Part shown: piece after piece, positions 1-14,088 of the stretch | Numbering within the stretch: the first letter of the stretch is position 1 | Layout: the number at the start of each line of letters is the position of its first letter | Assembly: GCF_023101765.2 (NCBI RefSeq) | Contig: NC_064240.1 | Location: forward strand, 6,634,001-6,698,000 | From: Spodoptera frugiperda | Taxonomy: Eukaryota > Arthropoda > Insecta > Lepidoptera > Noctuidae | Length of the DNA stretch: 64,000 bases | Direction of reading: 5' to 3' | Translations under genes and position numbers: made by a program | The notes under the pieces: generated by a model | The model's database searches: none | What the model was told of the DNA's origin: nothing | Seen by the model: the letters and a program-made list of their open reading frames with translations, nothing else

Positions 1-3000
1 CAGGTGTAACAAGTGCATCGCACTCGACGGGTTAACGTACTCTCGACTGGCATTTTCCTATAGCGTTTCGGGTGTCAGGGGAAGCATTGTGCCTTTATAA
101 CCGATTGTTTTATTTGGTTGTTTACTGTTATATCCTAAGTAATTGCTTTTATTCTGTTAGAGCGATGATTTGTTTTTTTGAGATGATGTTTTATTTTGCA
201 GATGTTTGGTTCGTTCATTCTTAATTTCTTCGTAGACAACAACTAAGTTTTTGTGTACTTAATTCCTGTTATGTACTACATTATTCTAACTAACTATCCT
301 ATGTCCTAATTACTTGATCAGGTATAATGAACTATTTATAGGAACACTGTGACGTCAGCTTCGATTTTATAAGGATTCCGTTTTGTAAGCCTTTGGAATG
401 TCGAAACCCTAAAACTGACGTAATGTACCTGGCTCATTGACGCAATCAGTTCCTGGATGATAAATAGATTACCACAGGTAAGACTTCTCTACGTAGTACT
501 GACTACTCAATCTTACATTCATAAAAGATTTCGTAATGGTCATTAATTACGTATATTTCCTTGTGTGTTGTAATTAACAGTAATAAATGAGTATTGCAAT
601 CAAAGGTCTGTCTATGATCTGATAAAAAATAGAACGGGTAATCAAGTTAAGATTTCATCACCAGAGACCTCCAGACTCCTTAGACCCCTCGAGGAGCGAG
701 GGTCCTTAGAATCACCGTTTTATAGAATTTGTAAGAAAATTCCGAAAGGTCTTCTCAATAATTTTGGATCTGTTGCGTGTTCTATTTTATCTTTCAATTA
801 AGTACGTGTACTTAATAGAAAAAATGAAAGTATGTACTAAACAACTTCAATTAATCCCTAAATACGTTTCTGTCCTCGAACGCCTCAGTAACCTCCAAAC
901 ATGCAAACCCATCATTTTCACCGTGACACGTGTAACCTTGTTCCTTATACAGTATGATCGATATTATGCCAAGAACGCTTATGCAGCGTAACTGCAGTTT
1001 TGCACTTATTACTCTTTTTACTGCACTCGGTTCGGTTCTTATATTACAAATAACAACCTGTTGTTAGGGTCAAAATTATTCATCAGCGGTTTCTTCAATT
1101 GCATGGTAACAGGAACATGCGTTCCGTTTGAGGTCGGACCGTTATTCAGAAAGCTTTTTAAACTTTATGGAGTTATTAGGAGTACTCTTAAATCTTCGAT
1201 ACTGACTTTCTTCTTGGAATAATAATAAAAATATTTTCCTTTGAATGATTACTTGATTTAAAGTCGGTAAACAAAACCAAAGATAGTGGTTGCTCTTGTA
1301 GCAGTAAGTCATTACGTTGTTATAAAGGAAACGAAATCCAAATTGACTTACATACATGGTCTTAAAGTTATCTTTACCCACTTTAAGATGACCTGCAAAT
1401 ATCGTACTTGAAGCCACCAAAAGGTCGACAGGCGATGCCAGTTAAACAATAAATGAATAAAATGTGCGGATGTCCTTTAAAAGTCAATAAAAGACCTTGT
1501 CAAAGTAAAGGGAAGAGATAATCTTTGAGAACTTTGATAGGTGTTGTATGTACTTCCATGCGGGTGCATGGACACATTCAGTTCTGGTTATTTCAATTGT
1601 GGTATTTAAGAAGTGAAAGATCATTTTGTTCTTTTTGGCCGTCTCAGCTATTCAACTTTCATATGAATCAAGTAATTGTATTCTTTTCATATACTTTGTA
1701 AGATTGCATGTGATCATTTGCAAATATTTGTCGATACACTCTGATGATTCTAGTTTGTGTTAGTATAAACAGTTATTTCAAGGTAGACTGCCGAACATAG
1801 TATTACGATTATTACAAGTACGCTGTGCGAACACAAAATAAAAGTATGTATTGAGAAACAATCCAGAGTAATGTTACAAAACAATGGCAATTGTTAGAAG
1901 AATCAACTATTTAAAACACGTGACTTTGTGTGCCACAAAATTTATTATACATACAATGATTTGAAGATCTCGACGGCCGAATGTGCCCGAAAGAAACTTA
2001 GCATACACGTGATTTTTTATGGCACGTTTGTTAAACATAAACGAAAATCACCGTAAAACCACGTACAACTTCAATGTTGTATAGAAATCTTTTCTAAATA
2101 TTGCGTCAATGCTGACGGACTCTGTAATATATGACCTATCGTGAAGAGATAGAACATATTGCGATCACTCATAACCGAGTATGTGACATTTTTATGATAG
2201 ACCATCAGTGTCATGTTGATACAACACAAACATATTAATCTGTGACGTGTTTCGAAACATTGGCTTCGGTAAATCGGCAATATTTTTACACCGTCTATCA
2301 TAGCAGTCTCATTAGAGACAATGAAATATTATTGCAATCCAAATAAATAAGTATTCGACACGTAGCGTAGCTACAACGTATTTAACCTGTTTGAATGCTA
2401 ATTATGGTTTTATTTTACGAAATAATCAGACAATCACCATTAAACTACTCATGCAAAACATTGAGATTAGTTTTGTGAAACAAGCAACTCGAAAACGAAT
2501 ATTAAACCATCGTGAGTACTTGTCAAGATTTCTAAAAAAAAAACGTAAAGAATACTTATATTGCATGTAATGGCTAACTTTTACAAAACAGTGAAATCTG
2601 TAGCTCTTAGAAAGGAGAGAACATACTAGACTAATCTTCATTCATGCGAAACTAACCAGAGATCGCAACCACGACTATCGAATGTGATCTTATATGCCAG
2701 ACAGAGAAAATGACTGAAAGTTTTATCAACACGACATTATGAGAAAATTCTGATCAGTTCTCATTGTGTGAAAAAAGAATGCTTTCTTAGTAGTTCTGAC
2801 TAAAACTGAATTAGTTTTTAAGCAGATCATTCAGTTTGATGCTGAAACAGATGTTATAAATATGACGTATGTGATTGCAAAATGAAGCTGACATTTGGCA
2901 GCAAACAAAATAGACAACAAGAAACATGAGAAAGTTAGATGTCCATCAACCAGAGATATTCATAATAGACGTCACATCAATGACACGTTTGTCAGAGCAA

Positions 3001-3990
3001 ATCAATAACAGTACTAAGTTGTGATAATTCTGTCCGGTTCGGTAACTATAGTTGAGCAATACATTCGAGACCAACTTTCACTGGTAAAGACCAAAGTTAT
3101 TATGGTCGTGTTCTGCGGAAGTGCGATCCAGTTATAGAGAAAGCCAACCCAAGGAACCAGTGTATTGCGTTTTGTTTATCGGTTTATAATATCTCGAAAT
3201 TGTCCCCAATCTCAGGGAAACTGCTGTCGACTTTACAAGTCATATAAATCAATATTTATCTTTTGAAAATTATTCTTGACTGTACCATAACTACTATAAT
3301 TTTACAACAGATCTTACATCAAAAATATTTATAAAGTTATTTAATTTTTTAATACTTTTCAGGTAAAGGACCATCTGTAGGTTATTTTTTGTTACCAGAA
3401 TCCATATTTCAATATGGCTTTACGGTGATTTCAACGCCATAGCCAACGAAGCGTATAGTGTGGACGTATAAAAACATTGTGGGAACGTCGAGGATGCAAT
3501 ATCCATTTCGAGATTCCAGTTCTTCTATTTAGGTTTACGTCTAAAGGAGGAACACAATAAAAACAAGTGAAGCAGGATCCGCGGCGGGGAATGTGGACCC
3601 TTTTTGCTTTAAATAGAATCGCTTCTTACTGACGCCTCTTTGTCATCGGCCATTGGTTTCTGAGTTAGTAATAGATGTATTTTGGTAAAGATTAAACTTT
3701 GACTCGAATTCAAATTACAACAAAACTTATCATACAAGTACTTTAAGTTTTGTACACAATTTAATATTAAAAAGACATTGTTCATAACTGGATATAACCA
3801 ACAGTTATAATAATGATACATAGTATCACTCCGGCGCAGTCTTACACAAATAAATCAAAACTCCAGACGGCAACTGAGACGATAGTTGAATCACCCAGGA
3901 GTCAGACTTGACTAAGTCTTTCTATTTATATGTTTATGTATCAAACGATTATTGAGTGTGATAGTCATCTCTTGGTTTAAACCAAAGATT
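1..3990. other. Non-coding AT-rich stretch, no gene recognised
   Basis: No open frame here exceeds 92 codons, none shows family motifs, and none is joined to a neighbour by convincing splice sites. A full CRE palindrome (TGACGTCA) lies at 350-357, and a GC-rich hairpin lies at 683-704 (separate entry). I see nothing else to report. It fits intron or intergenic DNA. Confidence 0.7.
683..704. repeat. Short GC-rich hairpin
   Basis: GACCCCTCG at 683-691 faces CGAGGGTC at 697-704 across a 5-nt loop, with one bulged C. The flanks carry a direct repeat of ccttaga (678-684 and 704-710). It is an isolated GC-rich structure in AT-rich DNA. No terminator or RNA gene can be argued from it. Confidence 0.4.
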
Positions 3991-4180
3991 TTAAGAAGTT
4001 GGTTAAAATTAAAAATTAATTTAATTATATTTATTTCTATGATTTCTATCTAAAATTATAAAGAATAATAAGTAATCATTAGAATAATTATTATTAATAA
4101 TATGGACGCGAATTAAATGAACAATCGTTCGGTAAATTAATGGTTAATAATATTACATTTTATATAATTGGATGATTTTA
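3991..4180. other. Extremely AT-rich stretch
   Basis: This block of about 190 bp consists almost wholly of A and T in alternating taa/att runs, well above its flanks. Such tracts can act as matrix-attachment or nucleosome-poor DNA, but nothing here proves that role. Confidence 0.5.
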
Positions 4181-7100
4181 ATTAGTACCTGGCTAACATA
4201 TGTCATTTGTTATAATATTGTGCTAATATACGTAAATATATTAATAGGTACCTATATGTGTATTTTCCTTTCCCTATTTACTTTACTACGTGACTCCACT
4301 CACTTTCATAATTCCAAAACCAACGTCACGCGCCCTGCACATGCAATAAATTATAATGACACTTATTTACAAGTAAAATAAGGTAAGTTTTTTAATACTC
4401 TTTGCTTTCCAGGAACAACGAGTCATCTGGAACAATATTGAGTCTGGATATCCACTGCATCTGTTCCAGATTTGACTGGATTCTGTCTAATGTTTTTACT
4501 ACCAGTGTCTCACATATGCAGTGGACAACTCACACTTATTTATAGTAGTAAGGGAACTTCAAAAAGGTCTCCTACTTATCTATATTATCAGATCAGTTTA
4601 TTTTAAAAATGTACTTTAAGCCTTCTAATACAAAGTCGAATTTTATCTAAAGGTCATAGTTAATACCCGTTCTGCATTTACTTTGATACCGCATTGCACT
4701 GACGAGGTTTGCGTACCTTTGCACCATAATGCAGAGATACTTAATATTGTATGAAAACCCTGCATTACTGGAAAATCCTTGCACCTGATAGATACAAGCT
4801 CCATTGTTTTAACGGATTTAAATACATATATGAAAAACATTGTGTTTAATATTGTTTATGAGGAAAATAACAAAACTGCGCATCATAATATACGTATAGG
4901 CATTGTTGTCTCCTGGTCCATTGGGTATGGAAAAACGCAATTGTTCCTACAAAGTATTTTTAGTATTAGGTACAGTAGGAGACTGGTAACTACCAAAAGG
5001 CAAAAATAGACAACTTATTTCTGCTCAACAGCATCAATACCATCATTTATTATGAGTCATCTATTGAAATAAAATATGAACCATGAGAGGAATATTACAC
5101 AAAAGCCTATTTACTCATAAACCTATTAGTACCTAATAGTACATAAGTGTATGACTATACAAGATTTCCATTAGTAAGTATTGCATGCTACCGTTAGTCA
5201 CGTGAAATGACTAAATAGACGCACGCGACTGACGTCTGAGTCCTTAAACAGACGGCTAGGAGTAGCCAGAAGCTTATCTCCAGTATACTTATGTTTTCCT
5301 GGTACATTTTATGTGGTTCTAACTCCTAATGGCTTCATAATAATAGAAAAACCGCTTACCTACTCTATTATGTGACTTCCTTTAACTATTATGTGAGTCA
5401 GTTAAGTAATATATAGAATTATCTAGTAACATGCAGTATTGTTTATATGTAAATAGGTATTAATTTAGAACTTTACTATATTCTTCAACTTGGTTATAAT
5501 ATTCTATACTTCTATCTGGTATGGTAAATGTATGTTGACCATTTAATTAATTGAGCAGTTACTGATAAATGGTGTTAAATATTTAGCTCGAAAATTGCAT
5601 AACTGAAGGTAAACATCGATGACTAATAGTTACAAAGTATACAGAACAGATGGTATAATATATGATTCTGATTCACCAATGTGATTGCCAGTACTGTTTA
5701 CTAACGATTCCTATTGAATTATTACTTCGTATCATTGCATAATATTATTATAATCTAGGAACTCAGGTGAATAATTGTGACGCTTAAGATTTTTCTAAGA
5801 GATTAGTTTAATTTCATCTAAGCTAATTAGGTATGTGTTACGTAACCTCACTATAAACATTTCAACAAAAAATGAATTAAGTACTAGCTATAATTTTACG
5901 CTTAATTAGTCGCAGTATGACATAACGACACGTGCATATTAAAGTAGTAGACGTAAAACTGTTTTTGATTACCACGAAAAAGTATTGACATTTCACCTTT
6001 CATGTTTTTATTGTTCCAAAAATAGGACATAAATGAGCTTGCGCAACGTCAGACATAAAAGAACTAATGTCGGTTTTGCGTGACTACATCAATTGAAGAT
6101 AGGTCATTTTTCATATCACAAGTGTGTGATGTGTCTACCGAAGGTCGAGGTCAAAAGTTGAATGTCACATAAAACATTCAATCAACAATAGTCTAGTAAG
6201 ATATTGTTTACATTTACACTGACACCCACGAGAAAGCGAATTATAAACCAGAATGATCAACTCAATCAAATAAACGACTTAATTGTAGAGGGATAAAACA
6301 GATTATAGATTGGCAGTGTTGAAGGTAAACGTATTGGTTGTCAAAGAGTTTTAAATAATGAAAGTACTGGATGTCAAATGAAGCGAAAGTGAGCTGTGAG
6401 TTGTTTAAAGTGGGTTAAGGTACTTACTTATTCAGGGTATACAGAACCCACATAAGCTTGTTTGAAATAATTACGTAAACGACTGTGAACTCAATACATT
6501 TGTTTCACTTTTCTCGAATCTTCATGATTTATAAATGTTTAAAATTGTATGTCCTTTTGTGGTACTTATCCCTATTGATACTTGAAATGTTTCTTTACAT
6601 TGAGGCACAGTCTTGAAGGTGTTATAAATTACTTTGAATTTAAACCTTTTTGCAAATATAAATTGAATTTTATTTTGATTGAACGAACATCACTTAAATA
6701 TGTTTCTTATGTACTATTTACGTATGAGTTGCAAACATAAGCGGATCTAAAGTTCAAGGGAATAACCGAGAGAAGTGCTTGATTTGACATTTATTTAATA
6801 TCGGGTCACATAATAATACCGTCTTGTGAAATGCCAGATAAATAGAACATAATATTATAACTAGTAAATACTACTCAATGTCGGCAGAAAACTCATAAAA
6901 CTGGTTGTGACTAGGGTAACATTTTACATCCTCAATTAAAATAAATGGCCACTAATTAAAAATTATTATATCCAGGGAAAATAAATAACGTTTTATTTAT
7001 AGAGTTTGAATAGAAAAACCGAACTGAAAATATAACTTTAAAGTAGGTATGTGTGTAATGATGGTGGATTTTTGAACAGTAGGAAAGTCTAAAGTTTTTG

Positions 7101-9520
7101 CTTATACTTCTCCATACGAAACCACATTCTAAAAGAAACTCCTATCTTTGCTGGCTGACAGATTGACGGACAATTCTATTTTGACGTTTGTAAAGTGTTT
7201 GTGTGAGTGCAAACTGGATTTTCTAAATTTCCACATTTTACTTACCTATCTAATATCGATTTTCAATCAGAAAAGATGAAGCCTATAAAATGTTTCATTA
7301 TACATAGAATAGGTATATGTGTATTATGTAAAACCGATATTCTATCTATCACTAAGCCACATCGTGACTTCCTAAATAAGTTTTATCCAATACGTACTGC
7401 CTCTATCAATACTTATCAGACGGTTTTAGTAATATCCAGTTATTCCAAGATATTTATCGGTCACCTTTTAGGTTAAAACTTCGAATAGTTAATGAGATTA
7501 TTTCAATGTAAATTGTATAAATTATGCTGTAATGTGTGGTCCTTAGATACTAACTTTAGTTTTGTTATTCAAAACCTTATTGTTAATTTCATAAGATTTG
7601 AATTCATTTAAATTTAATTTTAAAATTGGATGTTCAGTTTTTGGCCAGTGGTATGTTTTAGCACGTAGGTTTTATTACATCAAATGACTGTTGCCGGCTC
7701 TAATTGGATGGTGACCCAAGAAACTACTAGAAAGTTTAACACTTTAAGTCTCCATCAATCATAATAACATGTTTTAAATGTTTAGACGCGTGATCGAAAC
7801 AGGACAATAAATAATATTGACTGTAGGTACAGTTAAAATCAATTTAAATGTAAAAGGAAAAGTTTTGAACTAATTTAAAAACATGTTTTATTAACTCTCA
7901 GCTAAATTACTCTCATGGAGTACTTAGCCGCTTTCTATTGTATTTTTTTACTGTTTTTATGCAAGTACAATTTATGTTGCGCAACTGTTGCGCGGTCTCA
8001 AGCAATTGTCGTTACATAACAACACAATGTAAAGGAAACAACATAGTTAAGTCACGAAACTGTTGCGAAACTTATTTTCAAAGTAATTTTTAAACAAAAA
8101 CATTATCAAAATAATAATATAATGAAATAATCCACACTATAGATGAAGCACGTCTGAATAAGTTGAAACTGGAATTTAACATAAAACAGCTAACAGCTCA
8201 GATGTCGTATTTCGTGACCAAAGTTTACATCGACTTTTCCTGTACTTTGTTTAAAGTGATGAACAACTTCCGTCTGTAATCCATTCGCCATAAAGTTCAG
8301 ATTTCGCTATCGTCTTTGTTTCATTGTACGATGCTTCCGCCTGCAACTGTGATGTGCAAATGACGGTAAGATGTTCTGAAGAGAATGAGGTCACTGAATT
8401 TGTTCACAAAAGCTAAAATAATATCTCCAGACTAATAGAGAGAGAGCTGGTTCGAAGCATTAACTAAATCAGAACAAAAAGTAGCAAATTGTTGCTCACA
8501 GTCAATTAGCACTAAAACAAACAAACCACAACTCTCTTCTCTTTCAATTAAGTTCGATTTCACTTGAATAGATCCGTTTCTAGTACTATGAACGAGTATT
8601 TCACACCTAGTGCCTAACTAAAGCAAATTATTTTGGAGTAATCCGGCAATGTAAACAAGATCGTCGGGCCATACAAAGTGATTCACCTCAGACGACCCAG
8701 TTTACCACATGGGGTAATGAGCTGTTCCACTAAAAATATACGCTGATTTTCCTTTAAAGAGTATCAAATTATTGTTGGTTTTAGTTTAATTACTAGTCAT
8801 TTCGTGCTAAAGTTTCGCATGTCAAATTATTTATTTGACGCATTCTGGGTGATTCATTTTCATTGGAACCTTCCACTGGAATTCTCCGTAAATTTGGTAT
8901 ATTTTCAGAAAAATCTGTACCCCAAAATCATCTAAATGTATTGATTTTATTTGAGTTCGCACCTTATGAAGGCTTGTAATTAATTTTGCCGCATGCAATG
9001 TAATTTTCTATTAATACAGAGTGAACTATTTTCATTCAATCTCTTTTAGCTTATAGAACATAGACGAAGCCTTCATTTTCTCTGGACTTTAAGGAAACTT
9101 CAGTTTCTGTGGACTCTTCACTTAAAACTAATAATAATAACTGAATCTACATAATTATTGTAGCTTTAAGTAATTTTGTATGGTCTTTAATGCATTCTCT
9201 TTCAAGACTACATTACAAATGTTCTTAAAGGTGTCTGTCTCATTGTAATTTACACTTTTTGTTCTTTGCAATCAGCGCGTGACATACCTTAACAATTCTA
9301 TCTATTCTTACATCTTCAATTGTTGCTTTTCTTTTGACATTTTTGTAGAATACTTTAACATAGTGTTATGTCAAATCTTACGTATTGCATTCCATACATT
9401 GACTATTTATACCAATGTATTTAGTAGGTATTTCAGTAGCTTTACGAATTGAAATGTAGCTTCCATCATATTATTATGTTGTGGCTAATCTGGGTAATTT
9501 CATATCCTTTTACATTACAT
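4181..9520. other. Non-coding stretch, no gene recognised
   Basis: Only short chance-length frames occur. Visible details are a CAGGTAAGT-like donor word at 4381-4388 with no matching exon, a 10-bp inverted pair TCCACTGCAT (4451-4460) and ATGCAGTGGA (4516-4525), and a TCACGTGA E-box palindrome at 5198-5205. None of these combine into a supported gene or promoter. Confidence 0.65.
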
Positions 9521-9563
9521 CTCTCTTCTCCCTCTTTCCACTCTTTTTCTCTTTCTCTCTTCC
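9521..9563. repeat. Pyrimidine-rich low-complexity tract
   Basis: 43 nt of almost pure C and T, broken by one A at 9540. It resembles a decayed (CT)n microsatellite or a long polypyrimidine tract. The following bases do not give a clear 3' splice site, so I do not call an exon. Confidence 0.6.
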
Positions 9564-10672
9564 ACGTATCGATTTTTGAATTTGAGGGGGACGAAACTGG
9601 GACAAAGATTGTAGATTATTAATCGAGTTCCACGTAACACTGTAATACGTAGTTAGCATACATATAGTGTGAGTATGTATGTACTCATAGTCTTATGAGA
9701 GCATCTTTTTATAGACAAAATGATTTCAACCCATCACTCTTCATCACACCGTAAACTAGATTTCGTTTGCCTATCAAGATAAGTGTTTCATACATTGCGA
9801 AACATTAAGTCATACAATAAATATGTATATTAGAGAGTCATGGTTTCACTGTTGAATTATTCCATAGACTTGCGTACATCGATCTTAACGTAGGTCTATC
9901 GCAAAGTAAATCTTAAACTGTCTCACCTCAAAAGTTCCGTACAAAAATTTACGTAACCGCTCACAGTTTACTCTGTTACATCTCGAGGTTACTGTTAAGT
10001 AGATAGCCCAGATTTCAACGTCAGATAACAAACTACATTCTACCGGTGCGTAATCCCGAATCAATCTTCCGTCTTCACCCGTCACCTCTTTAATACCATT
10101 TCCCGGTCTTTGATATCAACGATAACATTTTTATAGCCTATAGTTTTCTAATTTATTATTCTACATGCCTCTCACAGCACCGCAATGAACGTTGTTTCAT
10201 ATAAATTTTTGACTTCAAATTCCCACGCGTTCTCAGTTTTATAGCATTCTTATAACCTGAAGGTCCCACGCACACAATAAGCCTTGTAAGTCTTTAGATG
10301 AGGGTTTATAGCTTTTAATATAGGTAGTCTGTAAGTCTGTGACATAAAGTCTATAATAAATGTGTCTTTAAGGCTTCATAAAATATACTATTAATCACCC
10401 ATAAACACTTTCCATCATAATCCCCACTACATTTTACCCAAACACACTTCAAAATTGAGGTCTCACGTCATTACACTCCTAATTCAGGAGCTATTTTTAT
10501 CCAAAAGCTTACGCCACATCTGTTGGTACACATATCCTAGCTTTTGTCTTGAAATCTAGATCAAAGGGTCAAGAGAACTGCTCGAGTGTAATAAAACGTA
10601 AATAAATTCATTCAATCTGTTGAGAAATTACAACATTACTCGGAACTTGTGGCGTAATGTTTGTAATGTCTA
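9564..10672. other. Non-coding stretch, nothing recognised
   Basis: A 66-codon minus-strand frame at 9885-10085 has no recognisable motif and is of chance length. I see no repeats or RNA genes here. Confidence 0.6.
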
Positions 10673-10864
10673 TTAATTATTATGTTCTTTCCATACATAA
10701 TTTAAGGGCCGAATAAAGCCTGCTTGATGGGTGTCAAGTTCAGCCAAGTAATGGGGCCAGTCTGTTCTGCAATCACGCGAGTTAGTCATGCCGGCCGTTA
10801 TGAAAGGCCGCACCGCCGCACCGCCGCGCCGCCACTTCGACGTGCTCCCACATAAGCCGTACAT
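10673..10864 (-). CDS. Possible small ORF in a GC-rich islet (doubtful)
   Basis: A 63-codon minus-strand frame opens at an ATG at 10864, preceded on that strand by acaaaa, a good insect start context. Its first third is GC-rich and encodes a WRRGGAAVRP-type stretch. That stretch comes from three near-identical 8-mers (GCACCGCC, GCACCGCC, GCGCCGCC) at 10810-10833 on the plus strand. I recognise no domain, signal peptide or homologue. The length is within chance expectation, and the GC-rich core may simply be an expanded trinucleotide-like tract or repeat debris. It could also be the first exon of a larger gene, but I see no convincing splice partner. Confidence 0.12.
   Translation of the reverse strand: MYGLCGSTSKWRRGGAAVRPFITAGMTNSRDCRTDWPHYLAELDTHQAGFIRPLNYVWKEHNN
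10797..10862. other. GC-rich, CpG-rich islet
   Basis: GC content rises to roughly 70-75% over about 50 bp in a background near 35%, with many CpGs and an internal 8-bp tandem (10810-10833). Sharp islets of this kind in insect DNA can be promoters, first exons or scraps of GC-rich repeats. No TATA box, initiator or downstream element could be picked out with confidence. Confidence 0.45.
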
Positions 10865-11703
10865 TTTTGTTGGCGGAACTAAAGCAAAACTTTAAATCTT
10901 TTTGCTAGAATAAAGATCATAAAAAACAGCACATAAAATAAGTATGAGGTTATTCATTCTATACTAAATTTGCTACACACTGTGAGTAAGAAATCAATAA
11001 AAGACAATGCCCGACCACGTCGAATCGATCACGAACAAATCACATGGACTAATGCTAGCCTTTGTGTGATAAAACTTGAACATGGAGCCTGTTTAACCTC
11101 TAAACATGCTTAATGAATGTCGGCGACATTTAGAAACAATTTAAGACCGTTCTTGAACTGTTAAAACTTATAAGTTGCCTAATATTAGAAGCAGCGTTGT
11201 GTAACAACCGAACTACAATCATTTGAATGGACTTCCTGATTGCCAAAAATATTCTGATTTATTATTTCCTGAACGTTCCTTTTCAATGGATAATAATCAT
11301 AAAATGATGGTCCATAATGCCTATATTTGCCTGACCACAAAAATATAGGTATAGCATTAAACTAAATTCGCAAATGATGTATGTCGATTCCAATAAAGAA
11401 ACCATTTAAATATCCAGAACAATAAAAAGATCAAAATACTTCAAAAAACGTTTCCTTGATCAGGGTAATGCCCCAAGTAGAAAAAACCAACCTTCATAAA
11501 AGAAATCTTCACAAAAACAAATCTTGGCAAAGAATTAATTAAAAAAAAATCAAATAATTCCAATTTATTCGACAACCAATAAGGCAGTAAGCTGTATTTT
11601 TCTTGGTTTTTAAATCATTTTCGTGATTTTGCATTTCTTAGAAGTACAAACAGTTCTTGCTTATTAACAATTCTAAACCCATCATTATAAGTGCTACGTT
11701 GAG
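10865..11703. other. Non-coding stretch, nothing recognised
   Basis: AT-rich sequence with no frame, repeat family or RNA signature that I recognise. Confidence 0.6.
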
Positions 11704-11777
11704 CGGGAAGGCACAGCTGTGAAATAGCTGGGCTAAACTGTGCCAAGGCAAAGCCTCACTGTCGCCTACTCGACAGT
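11704..11777. repeat. GC-richer segment with two nested inverted repeats
   Basis: A 7-bp inverted pair GGCACAG (11710-11716) and CTGTGCC (11738-11744) is followed by a second perfect pair, ACTGTCG (11758-11764) and CGACAGT (11771-11777), with a 6-nt loop. The segment is GC-richer than both flanks and has sharp edges. It may be a scrap of a mobile element or a structured RNA. I recognise neither. Confidence 0.3.
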
Positions 11778-13682
11778 ACTAACTTATATACATGTAATTA
11801 GGTACAGACATTTTACATGGAAACTGATAATTTTAGCGTAGAATTTAAGTACTTGATAGCCTTTTGTTGTATTGCGAATTATGAACCATGATAAATACAT
11901 TGAAAAACTGCACTATGAAGATTTAAAAGAAATCTTTTGCATAAAAAGGGATGCAATGGGTTGTTTATTCAAACTGACTTAAATAATTTTGTTTGAAGGT
12001 TTTTAAAAGGTTCCATTGAAAAAGGTTTAGTAATTACAGACGGCATACATTAAAAATACACATTATTATAATTAAACTTAACAATAAGTGATGCAGAAAC
12101 CTCGAAAACATAAACAGAGACCGCAATAGATTATGTGACGTTCCCAACAAGCAACATCCTTGTAGTTAATTGGTGAATTACTCTAAATGAAAAATACAAA
12201 TTAACAGAACAGCAATTAATATGACCTTAAATTTAATATATTAAATTAGAATTGGCGAAACAACAATTAATAGTGATGTCCCGAATACGTTTTCCTGCGC
12301 AGTTCTCATGAACTGTACTGTACTGTAATTTTCAGTATGGCGATGTAGCAGACATTTTTATCTTTATATTAAAAACATTTTGCGTCGTACATAGGGAACA
12401 CGTCATACAGCAATCCTGGACCGCTCTAGCGGAACTGATTGCACTCAGTTAATTTCGATGATAATGTCTGACTAATATTATCACGATTTCATAAAAAAAT
12501 ACAAGTTGTTTGTTTCCATTTTTAAGCACTGGGTTTTTACATATTAATAAGGTAAAATATCTGTGTTAGTCATACATTTATTTGTTTATACCCTAAAAAG
12601 GACCGCAGTGATGAAAAGCCTATTTTTAATCAGATATGATATTGAATGCAAAACAAGATTACGTTAAGCTTATAATCAGTTGTTAATCTGCGTGAAGTGA
12701 CTTAATCGTTTTATCATATTTTTTCGTTGTAAACAAGAGCTTAATTACTACATTCATTGTAATTAAATAACAAAGTCATTATGTAACATTAGATGTTGTC
12801 AACCTGTAAAGTGTAGGACGTACAATAAAATGATAATTAATCCTTCTTGCCTAATCGCCTATCCTTAATTCTGTCTCTTAAAAGTAACATGATTGGTAGG
12901 AGTAACTGCTGTTAATACATCTTAAAAATGGAAATCAAAATGGAGTCACAAAATAATTATAAATCGTATTTGCCACTCTATATAAGTCTTCATATTGGCT
13001 GGTAACATTTCATGTATGTGAGATATTTATTTTTATTAAAGGAAATCTTCTATGAAGAAACAATTTTGTTACAGATTTTATGATGTTTTAGTTATATAAT
13101 GAAAAAGGAAACAACATTCTTACTCGTGCCATTTGTTTTAAAAGAGGCTACGTATTCATAACAAGACCAATCAGCTGGCACTATTATCATTAATTGTGTA
13201 AAAACCAAGCCAGCTGCATGCAGGTGTTATCAATTCAATGTCATACTACCTGATTCATGGAACGTCTTTCAAGACTACTTAATGAATCAGAAATCATACA
13301 ATAATGAGCTTATCGTAATGAAGTATTAGAGCAAAGCAACGAAATGCAATAATGCTTTTATAACTGCATGACAAATTATGACATCATCTCCAATTCTCCA
13401 GTAGAATAACCCAATCTTATCTCTATGATACCCCTTAAACACTTTCTTGATACATGCTTCGATAAGTGTCCTCAAGAGCTTATGATTAACAATTTCCAAT
13501 TATATCTACACTATCGTCTGGTCTATTTATACATTATTTCTCAGAATAACTAATAATAGAATAGAAATTATCAGTAAAAACATAGAGATTATGACTGAAA
13601 CAAGGACAATGCATAAACAAAGGATTAGTTTGTTGACGCCTTTGAGTGGTATTCAGGGTTTCAGAGTGAAAACGAAATATTA
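11778..13682. other. Non-coding stretch, nothing recognised
   Basis: AT-rich DNA with only short frames. No repeat family or RNA gene is visible. Confidence 0.6.
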
Positions 13683-13806
13683 GCACGCCTTTTAATCTCC
13701 AAAGAAGTTAAGGTACAATATACAATGTAATACCCTTAATATAGGGTGAGCCTATTACTATACACCAGACTAATAGAATCCCAGACTCCGTGCTATTATA
13801 AGGAAG
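13683..13806 (+). repeat. Dispersed repeat family A, copy 1 (decayed)
   Basis: The copy begins with the cacgccttttaatctcc word and carries the diagnostic words ggtgagcctatt (13745-13756) and cagactccgtgct (13782-13794). The same words in the same order occur at 54166-54328 and 62156-62340. I recall this as a very common interspersed repeat in moth and butterfly introns. The copy is diverged and lacks the tail gagaaatttt seen in the other two. A 73-codon frame starting inside it is a by-product. Confidence 0.75.
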
Positions 13807-14088
13807 TTATGGATACGGCCATCTTTTGTTTACTTCTAATACTTTCACTAGACACAAGTAGGAATTGTAGAGAATATGATTTACTAAACACAAAGGTAAT
13901 GAATGGAAATCCTTGTGCACTGGGGCTTCCTGATAACTACAATACGAGGGCGTCAAGACTAGACTGAGTTGGTTATTTCTAGGCAAACTTGTATCATGTG
14001 TTATACATATAGAGTGCTTTGATAGATGGCATTCATTTCCGCTGTTATTTGTTATGACAAATATATGTTAAATTGAAGATTGAATATC

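Noticed and set aside
4425..4525. Inverted pairs (TCTGGAACA/TGTTCCAGA and TCCACTGCAT/ATGCAGTGGA) as a structured RNA
   Set aside because: The pairs cross in a way that does not give one good fold, and short pairs like these occur by chance.
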